A stretch of DNA of 64,000 nucleotides. Source: Aphrocallistes beatrix. Taxonomy: Eukaryota; Porifera; Hexactinellida; Sceptrulophora; Aphrocallistidae. The DNA lies in contig OY725503.1 of the NCBI GenBank assembly GCA_963281255.1, positions 2,728,001 through 2,792,000 of the forward strand. Reading direction: 5' to 3'. A model generated the notes under the pieces. That model made no database searches, had not been told where the DNA came from, and saw only the letters and a list, made by a program, of their open reading frames with translations. Positions 1 to 10,998 of the stretch are shown here, piece after piece. Each line of letters begins with the position of its first letter. Position 1 is the first letter of the stretch. Made by a program: the position numbers and the translations under genes.

Positions 1-3000
1 TTCGTGATTTTGCGGGGCATTCATCAATTATTTTCTAACTTATCTGATATTTTTTCAATTATACGAACCTCAAAATGGTTTTGGCCCCTTTAAATATTAT
101 AAAACAGATGAATTTAGAAAAAGAGGCACCTGAAATCCAATCAAAAATATCTTTATGAGGGACTTCATTTCTAAAATGCTCGGGAAATGGCCGTTGTGAT
201 ATTAGCTATTGTGTATAGAAAAAAATTCTGAACATTTAAAAAAAAAGTTTGTTCAGATCGGACCATTAGTTCGTAAGTTATAGTATATTGTAGGTAAAGT
301 TCGGACATCAAACCACTCTATGGCCCCCAAAGTGCTCGATGTCAATGCTTAAAAACTATTGAAGATATATAATCTATAATAATCTTAAATGAAAGGATAT
401 ATATGATAATATATAGGTTCCTCAAACATCTCTTTGTCAAAAAGTAAATATTTCTAGACTAATCATCGTTTTTGTTGTAATACAAATTCTATGGAGAACT
501 TTGAATATATTAGAAAATGGTGAATCTTGTCATGAAATAAGTTCCCAAAAGTAGCTATTATACTCAAAAAACAATGCAATAGTCACTAGCAATGTATACA
601 GAAACTTTGAAGCACCCAACATGATTATTTTGGAAGTTCAAATCATTGATCTCCAAATTTTAGTCAAAGCCCCCCCATTTATGGTCCAAAAACAGATTCC
701 TCCATATCTCGGGAAATATACACCAAAATTCTTAGCTCTCAATTCCTAATATACTTTTCAAAACGGTATATATCTGATTCTTAAATAATAAATGTACTAC
801 ATGGAATGGAATGCGAAGTTTCAAATTTTTATCACGTGATGACGTCGCATTTTTCGAAAATCCTAACTTGAAAACTAAAAGTCGTAGACTCTCGCTCTAA
901 CTTCCTAATATACTTTTTGGTAGCTCTTTATTCATTCAAACCGATGAATTATACATTGTACTGCTAGGAATATGATTTACATTCCCTAATTGGTTCAAAA
1001 TATTCGGGGTTAGGGGCCTCAAGGTAATTTGTGAATTTTCAGTATAATTTTGCTATTTTCACCAAAATCTGTTGGAATACATCTAATTAATTAGTATACA
1101 CGCGATTAAATGTCCATGGATGCTTTTATTTTTCGTTAATAGCTCATTTTACATCGTTCTTACAATCAAAACTTCAAATCCCTATATCTCGGGACTTTAA
1201 AATTCCAAAATTGACCGTCTTTCAAAAATTTTAACTCAAAATTGCTTTGAGATAGATGTTTGAAAATTTCAGGAGTTGTTCCATATCATTAGGCGATGAG
1301 CGTAGGACCACTCAATTTTTGATATTTTATAAATTTGTGATTTTATTGCTGATTTGAAAAGAAAATCGGGGTTTTTTCGCCGTTTTTTGGCCCTTTTTAT
1401 TCGGACACCGATAAAATTTACAATTTTTAAAATTTTAACTTTCTTTTGGTCCTATGAAGTGGCAAATATGATAGACTATCTATGAATAAATTTTCGAAGC
1501 TTGTGATCCAAACATGTGCTTTAAAAAAATCACAGAGTGCAGGAGGGCTTACCATTAAGATGTGCTAGGGAAAAACGGAAAAAACCGACTTTGAGACGCT
1601 GTAATTCAAAAACTAGAAATGTAAACCAAAAACTGTTTGGCATGTCTCAATATTTTTTAATTGCACTACCTGCCCACGCTTAACATCTTATATATCTCTA
1701 TTCTTGATATATGCTGTAAGCCAAACCTATGGATTTTTCACGGGCGGTATCCTTAACACACTTCATAGCTCTTTGTTGAAAATTTTTAAATCTTTGTATA
1801 TTCTTCTTTTGGAAAGGTCACCAAATTTGGCATGCACACTCAAATTTGGGCCAAATTAATGATTTATAAACAACCTTAAAATGTCCAACGTAAAACAGAT
1901 GAAAGTGATCTTAAGGATACCGCCCTCGAAAAAACATATGATTTGCATTACAGCATACGATGAAAGTAGAGCTATAAGAGATGTTAAGCGTGGGGAGGTA
2001 TCTCCATCAAGAAATACTGGCACATTCCAAACCGTTTTTGATTCTCATTTCTAGATTTTGAGATACAGTGTCTCAAAGTCTGTTTTTTAAATTTTCCGCT
2101 AGCACATCTTAATGGTAGAAATTTAGCCACTCAATGAATTGTTTAGGACATCATAGATAGTCTACCATATTTGCAACTTCATAGGACCAGAATAAAGTTA
2201 AAATGACAAATATTGTAAATTTTATCGGTGTCCGAAAAAAAAGGGCCAAAAAAAAGCCAAAAATGTCTGTTTTTTTGGGGAAATCTTGAATAAAATCACC
2301 GAGTTAGAATATATCCAAAAAATGGTGGTCCTACGTTCATCGCCTAATGATATGAAACAACTCTTGAAATTTTCAAATTTCTATCTCAAACCAAATTTGA
2401 GAAATAATTCTGTAAAGACGGTCAATTTTGAAATTTTAAAGTCCCGAGATATAGAGATTTTAAGTTTAGGTGTTAAGAAGAATGTAAAATGAGTTATTAA
2501 TAATGCACATAAGCATCCACAGTCATTTATTCGCATCCATACTGCTGATTTAGGTATATTAAAGCAAAATATTTACCAAAAATAGCAAAAGGACCCTGAA
2601 AATCCACAAATTTCCTTGAGGCCCCTAACTCCGAATATTTTGAGATAATTGTAAATAATATTTCATATTCCTGGCACTGCGAGGTATAATCTATCAGTTT
2701 AGAATGAATAAAAAGCTTCCAAAAAGTATATTAGGAAGTTAGAGCGAAAGTCTACGACTTTTAGTTTCGAAGTTAGGATTTTCGAAAAATGCTACGTCAT
2801 CATATGACAAAAATCTAAAACTTAACATTCCATAGGGTGTAGTGCAATTATTATCAAAGAATCATATATGTACACTAGTAAAAAGTATATTAGGAAGTGA
2901 GAACTAAGAATTTGGACTTGTATTTACAAAGATAGAGAGATATCTCTTTTTGGACCCTAAATGGGGGTTTTTGACCGAATCTGCGAGGTCCAAGGCCAGA

Positions 3001-3665
3001 ACTTTCAAAATAATTATCAAAAGTTCTCCAATTTTTCTGTACATATTATTAACGGTAATTGTATTCACTATTTAGCATGATAGCTAAATTTGGACACATA
3101 TTTAATGATTAGATTCGCCATTTTCTAATAGATTCAAAGTTCTCCATAGAATTTGTATTACAATTAAATCAATGATAAGTCGAGAATTATTTATTTTTTG
3201 ACAAAGGAATGTTCGAGGAACCTATATATTTTTGCATATATCCTTTTATTTATGGATATAATATATTATATATCTACAATAGTTTTTAAGATATGACATC
3301 AGCCTCTTTCGGGACCTTAGAGGGATATTATGGCCGAACTTTACCTATAATATGCGATATCTCAAGAACAAATGGTCGGATCCGAACAAATTTTTTTTTG
3401 AAACGATCAGAATTTTATTTCTGACCCAGTGATCGCTAAATATCTGAGATCAAACTTGCGATTTCCCGAGGATTATATAAATGAACTCCCTTATAGAGCT
3501 ATTTTGTTTGGATTTTATTTGCCCATTCTTTTAAATCTTTGTGTTTTATAATCTCCAAAGGTGCTAATACAATGTTAAGGTTCATATCATTAAAAAAATA
3601 TCAAATAAGTTAAAAACTAACTGTTAAATGAGTCAAAATTTAGGGGGTTATTTCGCAAAAAATAC
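1..3665. repeat. Giant imperfect palindrome (foldback element), left end outside window
   Basis: The sequence from base 1 to about 1830 is repeated as a diverged reverse complement from about 1836 to 3665. Matching landmarks are CGGGCGGTATCCTTAA at 1741-1756 against TTAAGGATACCGCCC at 1911-1925, and CTCGGGAAAT near 178-188 against ATTTCCCGAG near 3461-3470. Even the first bases of the window still match the far end near 3640-3665, so the left arm probably continues outside. No convincing protein is encoded; the 68-codon frame at 2286-2492 lies inside an arm and resembles nothing known to me. Homologous half-copies lie near 52.3-52.96 kb and 62.54-62.88 kb, so this is a repeat family, probably a non-autonomous transposon. 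Confidence 0.8.
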
Positions 3666-4094
3666 AAAAAAATGCCGTCCAAATAGTGCTATCAGATGGT
3701 GGACCGATCAGTAATACAATAAAATTAGCAATAAAACATTTTGCAGTTTTTTTTTACGCCAGTCAAGATTTTTCGAGGGCGGTATCCTTAATCATACCCA
3801 AGAGTCTATTTGTAAAAAAGAGTGATCCTTGCAATATGCTCTGTGAAAGATTACTGTCCACACACTCATATTTTCATTAACGGAGTTTCATCTATAAGAT
3901 TGGTATCAGGTGAAAATTAAATTCTTTACAAGTTCTTTTGCCAAGATGATGTACCCGACATTTACTCATATTAATAGGCATGTAATTATTTTTTTGGCCT
4001 TTTTTTCTAGCTGGTTGTTAAACTCCAGTTAAAATACTTTCAGAGAAATGTGAAATATGAATATGGCAAAGGAATTTGTAAACCTTTTGAGCAA
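3666..4094. other. AT-rich spacer with a stray copy of the palindrome core motif
   Basis: I see no gene here. A further copy of the motif CGAGGGCGGTATCCTTA from the palindrome core is at 3774-3790, suggesting a second fragment of that repeat family beside the large copy. Confidence 0.4.
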
Positions 4095-4116
4095 TATAAT
4101 AATAATAATAATAATT
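4095..4116. repeat. (AAT)n microsatellite, probable LINE 3' tail
   Basis: A short run of AAT/ATA units. Read on the minus strand it is an (ATT)n tail lying downstream of the minus-strand LINE reverse transcriptase, as is usual for CR1/L2-type LINE 3' ends. Confidence 0.55.
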
Positions 4117-4390
4117 AGTGCCAAAAGAATAGAAAAAAGTACATACATAATTACAATGTTGCCCAGGGAGAGCTTGGGTGCACATCAAAACAAAAAAATA
4201 TATCTACAAGTCAAAACACAGTAAAATTAAAATGAAGTGGATAAATAAAGTACGTATTTTGAAATAAAAAGAAAAGACTTTGAAAAATAAGATAAAAAAG
4301 TTAAAATAAGTAAATAAGGTATGGTAAAATAAGTAAAATAATAGGTAAAATAAGTAAATAATAATAAAATAAGGCTGTAGAACAAGAGAA

Positions 4391-5793
4391 TTAAGATAAG
4401 GGAATACAAAAACCATTCGGTTTGTCACAGTGACAGGGAGCCAAATTATGTTCACTACTCCAGAAACTATCTAATCTTCCTTTAAAAGTTGACAAGGATG
4501 GAGCTGATACAGTACTTTCTGGTAAACCATTCCACAATCTTATTATTCTTTCTGTGAAGAAGTTGGTTCTCAACTTACTCTTAGGAGGGCGATCGGAGGG
4601 GTGTATAATAGTAAACGAGTGGCCTCGGCATTTACTTCCTACCGGTCTCAAAATAGGGGGGGTGTTTAAATTTAATATAGACATCACCATTAATATACTT
4701 CCACATTAAAATTAAGTCGGCCCTCTTTCTCCGATTTTCTAAATATATCAAACCCAAAGCCCGCATTCTTTCCCTATATGGTAATTTAGCAAGAGACTTT
4801 ACACATTCCGTAGCCCTCCTCTGTACCTTCTCCAATTTTAACACATCTTTGACCAAATCGGGAGACCAAATATGGCAAGCGTACTCTAACTTTGGTCTGA
4901 TGAATACTTTATAGAAAATCTTAAAAATATCTGCAGTAATATGTACATAAGTTCTTCTATACAATCCTACTAGTCTATTAGCGCTAAAACATACTTTAGC
5001 AATGTGTCCACTAAACGAAAACCTACTATCCATCCATACTCCCAAGTCCTTGATTGTGTCTGTTTCTTCAATAACTTCTGACTTCATTGTGTATTGTAAT
5101 CTTAGGTTATGCTTCCCTAGGTGAATAACCTGAGACTTATTAAGATTAATTGGCATATAATTTAATTGCGACCAATCTACCATATCAGCTAAACTATCGG
5201 ATAGGGCTGTATTATAACTCTGTGAGTATTGTTCACCGTATAATTTGGTGTCATCAACAAAAGATGGTACACCAGTAAGACTGTTCATTTTATATAGACT
5301 ATAAACTGAGTTTGAAGGAGAATTGAATGTATATATTAAGAATAATATTGGACCTAAAACTGATCCTTGCGGAACACCACTATTTACAACCTGCCAATCA
5401 GAGTAGGTATTCCCCATCTTGACACGCTGTCTCCTTTCTAATAAATAAGACTCCAGCCGAATTAAAATCTGCCCTCTTATGCCAATTGCTTCTAATTTAT
5501 CCTGTAATATACTATGTTGCACTTTATCAAACGCTTTTGCAAAGTCAATATACAATATATCTACAGGAGACCCTTTGTCTAGTCTTTCTTATGAATTGGT
5601 ACTATATTCGCGGATTTCCAATCACTTGGTAATATACCGGATTCGAGGCTTTTATTAAAAATGTAGAAAAGTATATTAGCAAAATCTTTGGAGAATCTTT
5701 TAAGCAAATTTGGATGTATGCCATCAGGCCTGGAGATTTTGATCCATCAAGAAACTCCAACTGCTGTAAAATCATATCTTCTGTTATCACTGT
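4391..5793 (-). pseudogene. LINE reverse transcriptase (ORF2 C-terminal half), broken
   Basis: Three adjacent frames give a non-LTR reverse transcriptase: 5790-5602 (starts ITEDMILQQLEFLDGSKSPG, the region before the RT fingers), 5555-4632 (IDFAKAFDKVQH, then GVPQGSVLGPILFLIY, then FVDDTKLY in place of the usual YADD box), and 4690-4391 (a C-terminal piece with FFTERIIRLWNGLP and SLSTFKGRLD). The frames are separated by frameshifts near 5560-5600 and 4650-4690. In an intact LINE the enzyme makes cDNA at a nicked target site. The F-V-D-D catalytic box keeps both aspartates, but the frameshifts make the copy non-functional. Confidence 0.85.
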
Positions 5794-5801
5794 CTTACTA
5801 A

Positions 5802-6165
5802 TAGTGAACGATCGAAATTGATTTCGGTATCGGTGACTTCACAGAAATCATGATTAAATTCTGACTCAGAATTTCTGAGTAATGAACAGATTACTCCCAG
5901 CAAATGCGGAAAAATATTATTTTGTAGAGAAAACCTACCCAAAGTTAATTTCATTTATTAGAATCTAGTTACACAATACTATATCTACATACTTAATGAA
6001 TTAGTGATTAGTTATGTTTATGCACCTTGATTAAATATAAAATAGTATGTATTGTCTTGCAAATTGTGGCCGAAATACCGAAATTCGGTTTCGGTATTTC
6101 GGTGGAAAATTTCAATTTCGGCCGAAATTCGGTTTCGGTAAAATACTGGTTTCGGTCGTTCACTA
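5802..6165. mobile_element. hAT-type MITE with 8-bp target duplication
   Basis: This 364-bp element begins TAGTGAACGATCGAAA and ends with the inverted TTTCGGTCGTTCACTA. It is flanked by perfect 8-bp direct repeats CTTACTAA (5794-5801 and 6166-6173), the hAT signature. It interrupts the minus-strand LINE between endonuclease and reverse transcriptase pieces. The interior holds repeated CGAAATTCGGTTTCGG-like inverted motifs and no coding sequence. Confidence 0.9.
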
Positions 6166-6173
6166 CTTACTAA

Positions 6174-6534
6174 TATAATTAACTACATTCACTAGTGGAG
6201 TTTTATATGATCCTATAATTTCATCTAATGCCAGATTAGGTGGACGATAAAATATAGCTATATACAGAACCTGCGTGAATAAGTTTAGCCTGACAATGAC
6301 AACATCATAACCATGATTGGAGTTTGAAGTAATAAGTTCTACTTTGTTCAACATTCTCATGTCTAAAAATAATGCTACTCCACCTCCTCTACGTTTTTTT
6401 CTGGAGCTATAAAACCCCTCAAAACCAGGAATCATCAATCCATGATCAGGTTTAAACCAAGTTTCGGTTATAGCCCCATTATCCACTTCCTCAACAGCGA
6501 GCGTTTGCTCAAATTCATCAATTTTGTTACACAA
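6174..6534 (-). pseudogene. LINE endonuclease (EEP/AP-type) fragment
   Basis: About 120 codons on the minus strand. Visible motifs of the LINE AP-like endonuclease are AITETWFKPDHG (the conserved ET-W motif with the metal-binding glutamate), GGGVALFLDMRM and AIFYRPPN. The C-terminal half of the domain (GDFN and SDH motifs) is missing here, so the piece is truncated. It belongs to the same LINE as the reverse transcriptase at 4391-5793. Confidence 0.75.
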
Positions 6535-6662
6535 TGATCAACTATTAGTATACACAATTTTTACCTTTATTTTATTAACTATTCTTGTATCATCAATATC
6601 CTTATTCCAATCCATATTAACAGCTGACACGAATTCACTACTAGACTCACAATGGTTAGTAG

Positions 6663-8565
6663 CATAGCCTACTACAATAAGACCTTTTCACTGAACAATT
6701 TTCCATGGTACAAGGGATAAGATAAAGTGGATTTTCTTACGCACCCATAATATGAATAAATATTTTTATTCCAAATCTAATTCATCATTTGTTTGATGCA
6801 TAACTATATAGAACTAGTCTACGTTCCAATAAATTATATATCAATGTTATGGCTATTTTCTTTCTCTGCTATATGGTTCCTTTTTACTTTTACGTTGTAT
6901 TTGTTTTGAATGTTAGCTCTCAACTGTTTCTATACATATAAGGATGCGCCACGCAGCAAAGGGGCAATGGGGAGGCGGGATGGACCTACAAGGAAGTATC
7001 CGGCAAGCCAATTCCCTAAGAATGGTCGGTGCTTTATTTGCGACTCGGACAGGCACTTTATGGCCCAATGCCCGGAACGGCACTGTGCGAAATGTGGCGA
7101 AAGAGGACACGAGGTCCGCTATTGCCCACACGAAGTCGAAGAGGGGTATTTCAGGTCACGACGCAGCAGTGTTGTACATGAGACGGCGGTTGTGGTACCA
7201 GTTAAATGGAACGGTTAACCCATCAATGTAATGATGGACACGTGGGCGGATCCTTCGATAGTGGACAGAGGAACCGTACAAAAGATGAATATCCCTTACA
7301 GCACAAAGTACAGTCAAGTGTATGGGCTAGGGCGGACAGCGCTTGCAGTCTGTGGTACGGCCTACGCGGCGATAGATGTGGGGGATGGTCGACCACTAGA
7401 ACACGAAATCGAAGTACTCGATACTAACAATAGGGTGGTTATATTGGGGCGAAGGTTCCTCGCGCGCTTCAAGAATACTACTTTCGATTGAGAAAACATG
7501 AGAGTTAGGCTAGGTGGTTGTTGGAAAACCTCTAGCTGCGGCACGCGGGGATACGCGGCGACGAGAGCAGAAATTATGCAGACTGAGATGGGAAAGGAGG
7601 GAGATAGCTTGGAGGCCAGGTTCGATATTAACCCGAAACTATCACCGCGAGAAGAGGCCGCAATACGCAAGGTGCTGTCGAGATGGAAAGACGTTTTCGC
7701 GGGGAACCCGAAGAGCCCGAGCGAAATTGGAACCGCGAGTGATCTTAGTGAAGAAAAAGGACGGGACCCATCGATTTACCGTAGATTGCCGGGATCTCAA
7801 CGATGTGACGAACCGAGATGCCTATCCGATGCCGGATCCCCGAGATGTTTTCGATCGTATGGGAGGGGCAACTGTATTCTCTACACTGGATGGGGCATCC
7901 GCATACTGGAGCGTGCCTGTGAAGGAAAAGCATAGGGAGTTCACTGCGTTTGTTTCAACGCGCGGCCAGTTTGAATTCAACCGCATGCCTTTTGGATTGT
8001 CAAACTCACAGGCTACCAATCAGCGAGCGGTAGACCAGGCTCTACGAGGGTATCCGAATGTACAGGCATTTGTTGATGACACATGTGTTCACTCGCCCAG
8101 TTTCGATACGCACCTGGAGCATTCGGATGAGGCTCAGTGGCTATTCTAAAAATTGAGGATGAAGAATGTGAGGATTGGACTTTTGAGTGTACTGATTGCT
8201 GTATTGACGGAAAAGGTATGCTACGTTGTATTTTAATGACTTCAAATAACTGTTTACTCAACAACAAGGCCAAGAATATTACTTCTACCACCTCTTGTCC
8301 CAAAGATACTCAAAGGAAGATACTTAAACTTACTCTAATTAATATATGTAAATATATACACCTATATATTTATGTAGTATTCCTTGTCTGTCAACTAAAT
8401 TATGCCAGCAGTCAATAATATCATTATTGTGGGGTAGAGGACGTATAATTACACAATATTAAACATATCAAAATGATATTGTGTTAAATTTCATTGTATT
8501 AAAAACTCGACTTTATCTTATCCCTGGTCTAAAGTAGTGAAATGGCCTGTATGTAGTAGGCTATG
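6663..8565. mobile_element. TIR element with 7-bp target duplication carrying Gypsy-like sequence
   Basis: The ends are inverted repeats of about 70 bp: CATAGCCTACTAC at 6663 and its inverse GTAGTAGGCTATG ending at 8565, followed inward by a shared GGGATAAGATAAAGT motif (6714-6728; inverse near 8512-8525). Direct repeats TTAGTAG flank the element at 6656-6662 and 8566-8572. The interior (about 6910-8125) is clearly richer in GC than its surroundings and encodes Ty3/Gypsy-like gag-pol pieces, unexpected in a TIR element. The 62951-64000 element has closely similar ends. The superfamily is unknown to me; a 7-bp duplication fits few families. Confidence 0.75.
6910..8149 (+). pseudogene. Ty3/Gypsy-like gag-protease-RT fragment, frameshifted and truncated
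   Basis: Pieces in order: a gag zinc knuckle pair (CFICDSDRHFMAQC then CAKCGERGHEVRYC, about 7036-7110), a retropepsin-like region (about 7235-7491, starting WADPSIVDRG where an intact protease would have a D-T/S-G catalytic site, and containing VVILGRRFLARF), and reverse transcriptase (about 7740-8125: ILVKKKDGTHRF, VDCRDLNDVT, FSTLDGASAYW, FNRMPFGLSN, and AFVDDTC as the catalytic box). Homology stops abruptly near 8125; RNase H and integrase are absent. Frame changes near 7490 and 7740 break it. The segment sits inside the TIR element 6663-8565, has no LTRs, and its base composition is unlike its neighbours, suggesting capture or insertion into that element. Confidence 0.8.
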
Positions 8566-8572
8566 TTAGTAG

Positions 8573-8780
8573 TTAAAATTTCTTTGTTCAACCCATTTCC
8601 CACACCCAACTCCCTCCTTCAATCATCGTTTCCAGCACTAGAGATAACAACCTCATTTCATCTTATCACCCATTTTTTGTTTGGCTCTCCTCTGAAATAT
8701 TGGCTCCTCTGAAATCTTCCTTTTCATGTCGAGCCATAACTACTTCTGTAATATTCTTTCATTTTTTGTGAGATCAGCAG
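8573..8780 (-). pseudogene. LINE ORF1-like C-terminal piece, displaced by an insertion
   Basis: On the minus strand this stretch reads DLTKNERILQK followed by a charged region, which continues the ORF1-like sequence ending at 10606 once the 8781-10605 element is removed. Several frame changes are present. It ends at the target duplication of the 6663-8565 element. Confidence 0.5.
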
Positions 8781-9364
8781 CCGTATTCACTAAGATCTTA
8801 AGCACTAAGATCGATCTTAAGTCTTAAGATCGAACTTAGAGCTATTCACTAAGAATTAAGATCGATCTTAAGATCGATCTTAGTTAAGATCGATCTTAAG
8901 ATAGAACTTAGAAATAACGTTAGGGTTAATATGATTAGAATATAGCATTATACTAATCAAATTCAAAACTGAACTATAATATTTGTAATGGTAAGTGGTC
9001 ATTTATTATTGATCTAGTGAAAATAAACTATATTTCTTCTTTTTGTTCAAAATTGGGGCAATTAATGTCAATATTAGGAGCAAAGAAGATTGATTAACCC
9101 ACTCCTGTGAGACATAGCTTCTATCTATGTAGTTGTACCGCCTGGAATGCCTGCTAGTGAGTCTCTTACATATCTGTGGTGAAATCTTTGTTTTAACTTT
9201 GAATTCTATTATGAAAATTCAATGTTTTATGCATGTAATCTATAATTATTCTACACTAGTCAATATAAAAGGAAGAGCTATCAAAGAGCACAAGTTATAC
9301 CTCATGGATTCATAATATTATATTAAACAAAACATATAAACGACGTGTCTTTATATATTGTAAC

Positions 9365-9769
9365 ATGAAAACCTCTCTAAAACAAAGTATAAACACTGGA
9401 TATGAGAAGTACAATAAATTGAACTCTATCGACGGTAAAATTTCTGCGTCATTTGGTGTTACGAAAATAATTGGTGTCATTAATGGTTATGGTAAGTCGG
9501 CGTCCTCCCGTGTATATAAATTGCTGCTGAGTACTTGCATTAACAATACCAGACCAAATGGACAAATCCCGCAAAGCAAATTGGACCAGAGAAGTCTCAT
9601 TAATGCAATTGAATCAGTAGGTGAGATTTTGAGAGGCTCAGGAATTCTGCTGACAAAAACAGGAAGCCAGAAAGACTGGAGGGGTACAAACACTGCTGGA
9701 CAGGTAGAAGACGAGGACATACAATTATATCAGCAGATAGAAGTATTTCTGACTCTGCAGATCGGGTAA
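9365..9769 (+). CDS. Unrecognised ORF inside TIR element
   Basis: A frame of 134 codons with no motif I can place. It is rich in Ser, Gly and Lys in its first half and ends about 20 bases before the next frame. An overlapping reading between 9720 and 9830 (ISADRSISDSADRV, then TLAFSGITGAADLF) would connect it to the next ORF after a frameshift. The pair may be the decayed remains of one transposon accessory protein. Confidence 0.3.
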   Translation: MKTSLKQSINTGYEKYNKLNSIDGKISASFGVTKIIGVINGYGKSASSRVYKLLLSTCINNTRPNGQIPQSKLDQRSLINAIESVGEILRGSGILLTKTGSQKDWRGTNTAGQVEDEDIQLYQQIEVFLTLQIG

Positions 9770-9790
9770 CAGAGATGTTTCAAAACACCC

Positions 9791-10123
9791 TTGCTTTTAG
9801 CGGAATTACAGGTGCTGCTGATCTTTTTCAAAGCACCAGCTGAGAACAATGAAATTCCAATAGCATCAACAGTATCAGCTGCAGGTCCTGTTGAATTTGA
9901 AGATACTCCAATTTTAGAGTCTCCAGAAGTTGAAATCCCGACAATATATACTCGTAAGCCATCAAAGAAAAGTCGGAAGAGAAGGCGAACTGTTGATGAG
10001 CAAGATGATTCGGTCGAACTCTTGAAGGCTGCAGACTTACTTCCATTACAGCAGGTTGATGAAGAGCAGAGGGACTATTATAGATTGAAACGTCAGAGAC
10101 TGCTGAAAAATCATTGTGAATAG
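9791..10123 (+). CDS. Unrecognised ORF with basic and acidic tail inside TIR element
   Basis: A frame of 110 codons. The C-terminal half contains a strongly basic patch (KPSKKSRKRRRTVDEQDD), like a nuclear localisation signal, then a charged, probably helical end (QVDEEQRDYYRLKRQRLLK). Such tails are common in the Myb/MADF-like second protein of Harbinger-type transposons, but I see no DNA-binding domain. Function unknown. Confidence 0.35.
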   Translation: MLLAELQVLLIFFKAPAENNEIPIASTVSAAGPVEFEDTPILESPEVEIPTIYTRKPSKKSRKRRRTVDEQDDSVELLKAADLLPLQQVDEEQRDYYRLKRQRLLKNHCE

Positions 10124-10605
10124 GAAAATAGGATCAAAGTGATTATTATCAGTCATGTGAATCAATATATAAAGCCTGTCTCTATAATTGTGCATATTGG
10201 AATGATTATATGATCAAAGAATGTATGTTTGTTTATTCATACAAATCCAAAAAGAATTTGCCACGAATATAGCATGTGATACATGTTGCGATGTTACACA
10301 CAATAAGGAGAAATGTTTTTAAAATATTTAAATTTTATTTGAAGTCTAATATCAATCAAGGTAGATTAAATGTTCGATAGAAGTAAGTTTGAACAACATT
10401 TATGGAGTAATTAGTGAAAATCGAATAAATTCCAATACTTAAGACACCTCCCTAGGTTGCTTAAAGTTCGGTCTTAAGTTCGGTCTTAAGATCGAACTTA
10501 AATCTTAGTGAATACCATTCTTAGTGAATACGACTTAAGATCGAACTTAAGACTTAAGCACTAAGATCGATCTTAAGATCGGTCTTAAGTTCTTAGTGAA
10601 TACGG

Positions 10606-10998
10606 CCGCTGGTTTCAAATAAATATTCTTAAATCTTGGATGATTCTTGAGTCTATAAGCATGAGAGAGAATTTTATATCTCATATTCCTTGATTCAAGT
10701 TTTACCTTATGGGCCTAGGTTTGTTATCTTCACGAAGTTTCCCCAGACGGCACATTTCAATTATTTTAGGCTTGAGACTCCACTCCCCCACAATGTTTAG
10801 GAACTCTTTTGAACAATCCGATGGCAGCACATCTTCTGAAAGTCCATAAACAATAACATTCTTGCTTCTCAATTTTTTCTCATTGTCTTCTATTTTGTAT
10901 TCACGACGCAAACTATAAGAGTACTTACTACCTTTGTCCTTGCCTCCTTGTATTGAGTAAGGCTGTGCAGTTTGGGGCTGTTTGTATAGCTGTACCAC
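10606..10998 (-). pseudogene. LINE ORF1-like fragment
   Basis: On the minus strand: KLRSKNVIVYGLSED, then CSKEFLN, CRLGKLREDNKPRPIR, and after a frameshift VKLESRNMRYKILSHAYRLK then HPRFKNIYLK. This is the RRM-like RNA-binding pattern of CR1/L2-type LINE ORF1 proteins. It is cut at 10605 by the inserted TIR element and continues at 8780. At its 5' side it abuts a different LINE fragment near 10935. Confidence 0.6.

Larger units (their letters stand above)
8781..10605. mobile_element. TIR transposon with palindromic subterminal arrays
   Basis: The element runs from CCGTATTCACTAAGATC to the inverse GTGAATACGG. The first and last 130-160 bp are filled with reiterated short palindromes of the type CTTAAGATCGATCTTAAG and CACTAAGATC (8781-8910 and 10440-10605). 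It is inserted in the ORF1-like part of a LINE; the sites on either side share only a 2-3 bp GC core, so any target duplication is very short. Two plus-strand frames (9365-9769 and 9791-10123) fill the interior. The layout suggests a PIF/Harbinger- or ISL2EU-type element, but no transposase is recognisable. Confidence 0.65.
4095..10935 (-). mobile_element. CR1/L2-like LINE, minus strand, decayed and interrupted by three insertions
   Basis: Read right to left: an ORF1-like piece (10998-10606, continuing 8780-8573), an endonuclease piece (6534-6174), a reverse transcriptase (5793-4391) and an (ATT)n tail. Three other elements sit inside: 8781-10605, 6663-8565 and 5802-6165. Removing the first rejoins an ORF1 reading of the type YLKP..DLTKNER across the site. 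The region between endonuclease and reverse transcriptase is too short, so the LINE also has an internal deletion. It carries frameshifts and stops and is not active. The CR1/L2 placement rests on protein motifs only. Confidence 0.7.

Noticed and set aside
2286-2492. 68-codon frame within the giant palindrome
   Set aside because: It is not kept in the opposite arm or in the 52-kb homologue and shows no family resemblance.
4204-4455. Phe/Leu/Tyr-rich frames resembling membrane proteins
   Set aside because: They come from low-complexity AAGTAAAATAAG-type sequence in the LINE 3' region.
9365-10123. Calling the two ORFs a Harbinger transposase and Myb-like protein
   Set aside because: No DDE or Myb/SANT residues are recognisable; only the charged tail is suggestive.
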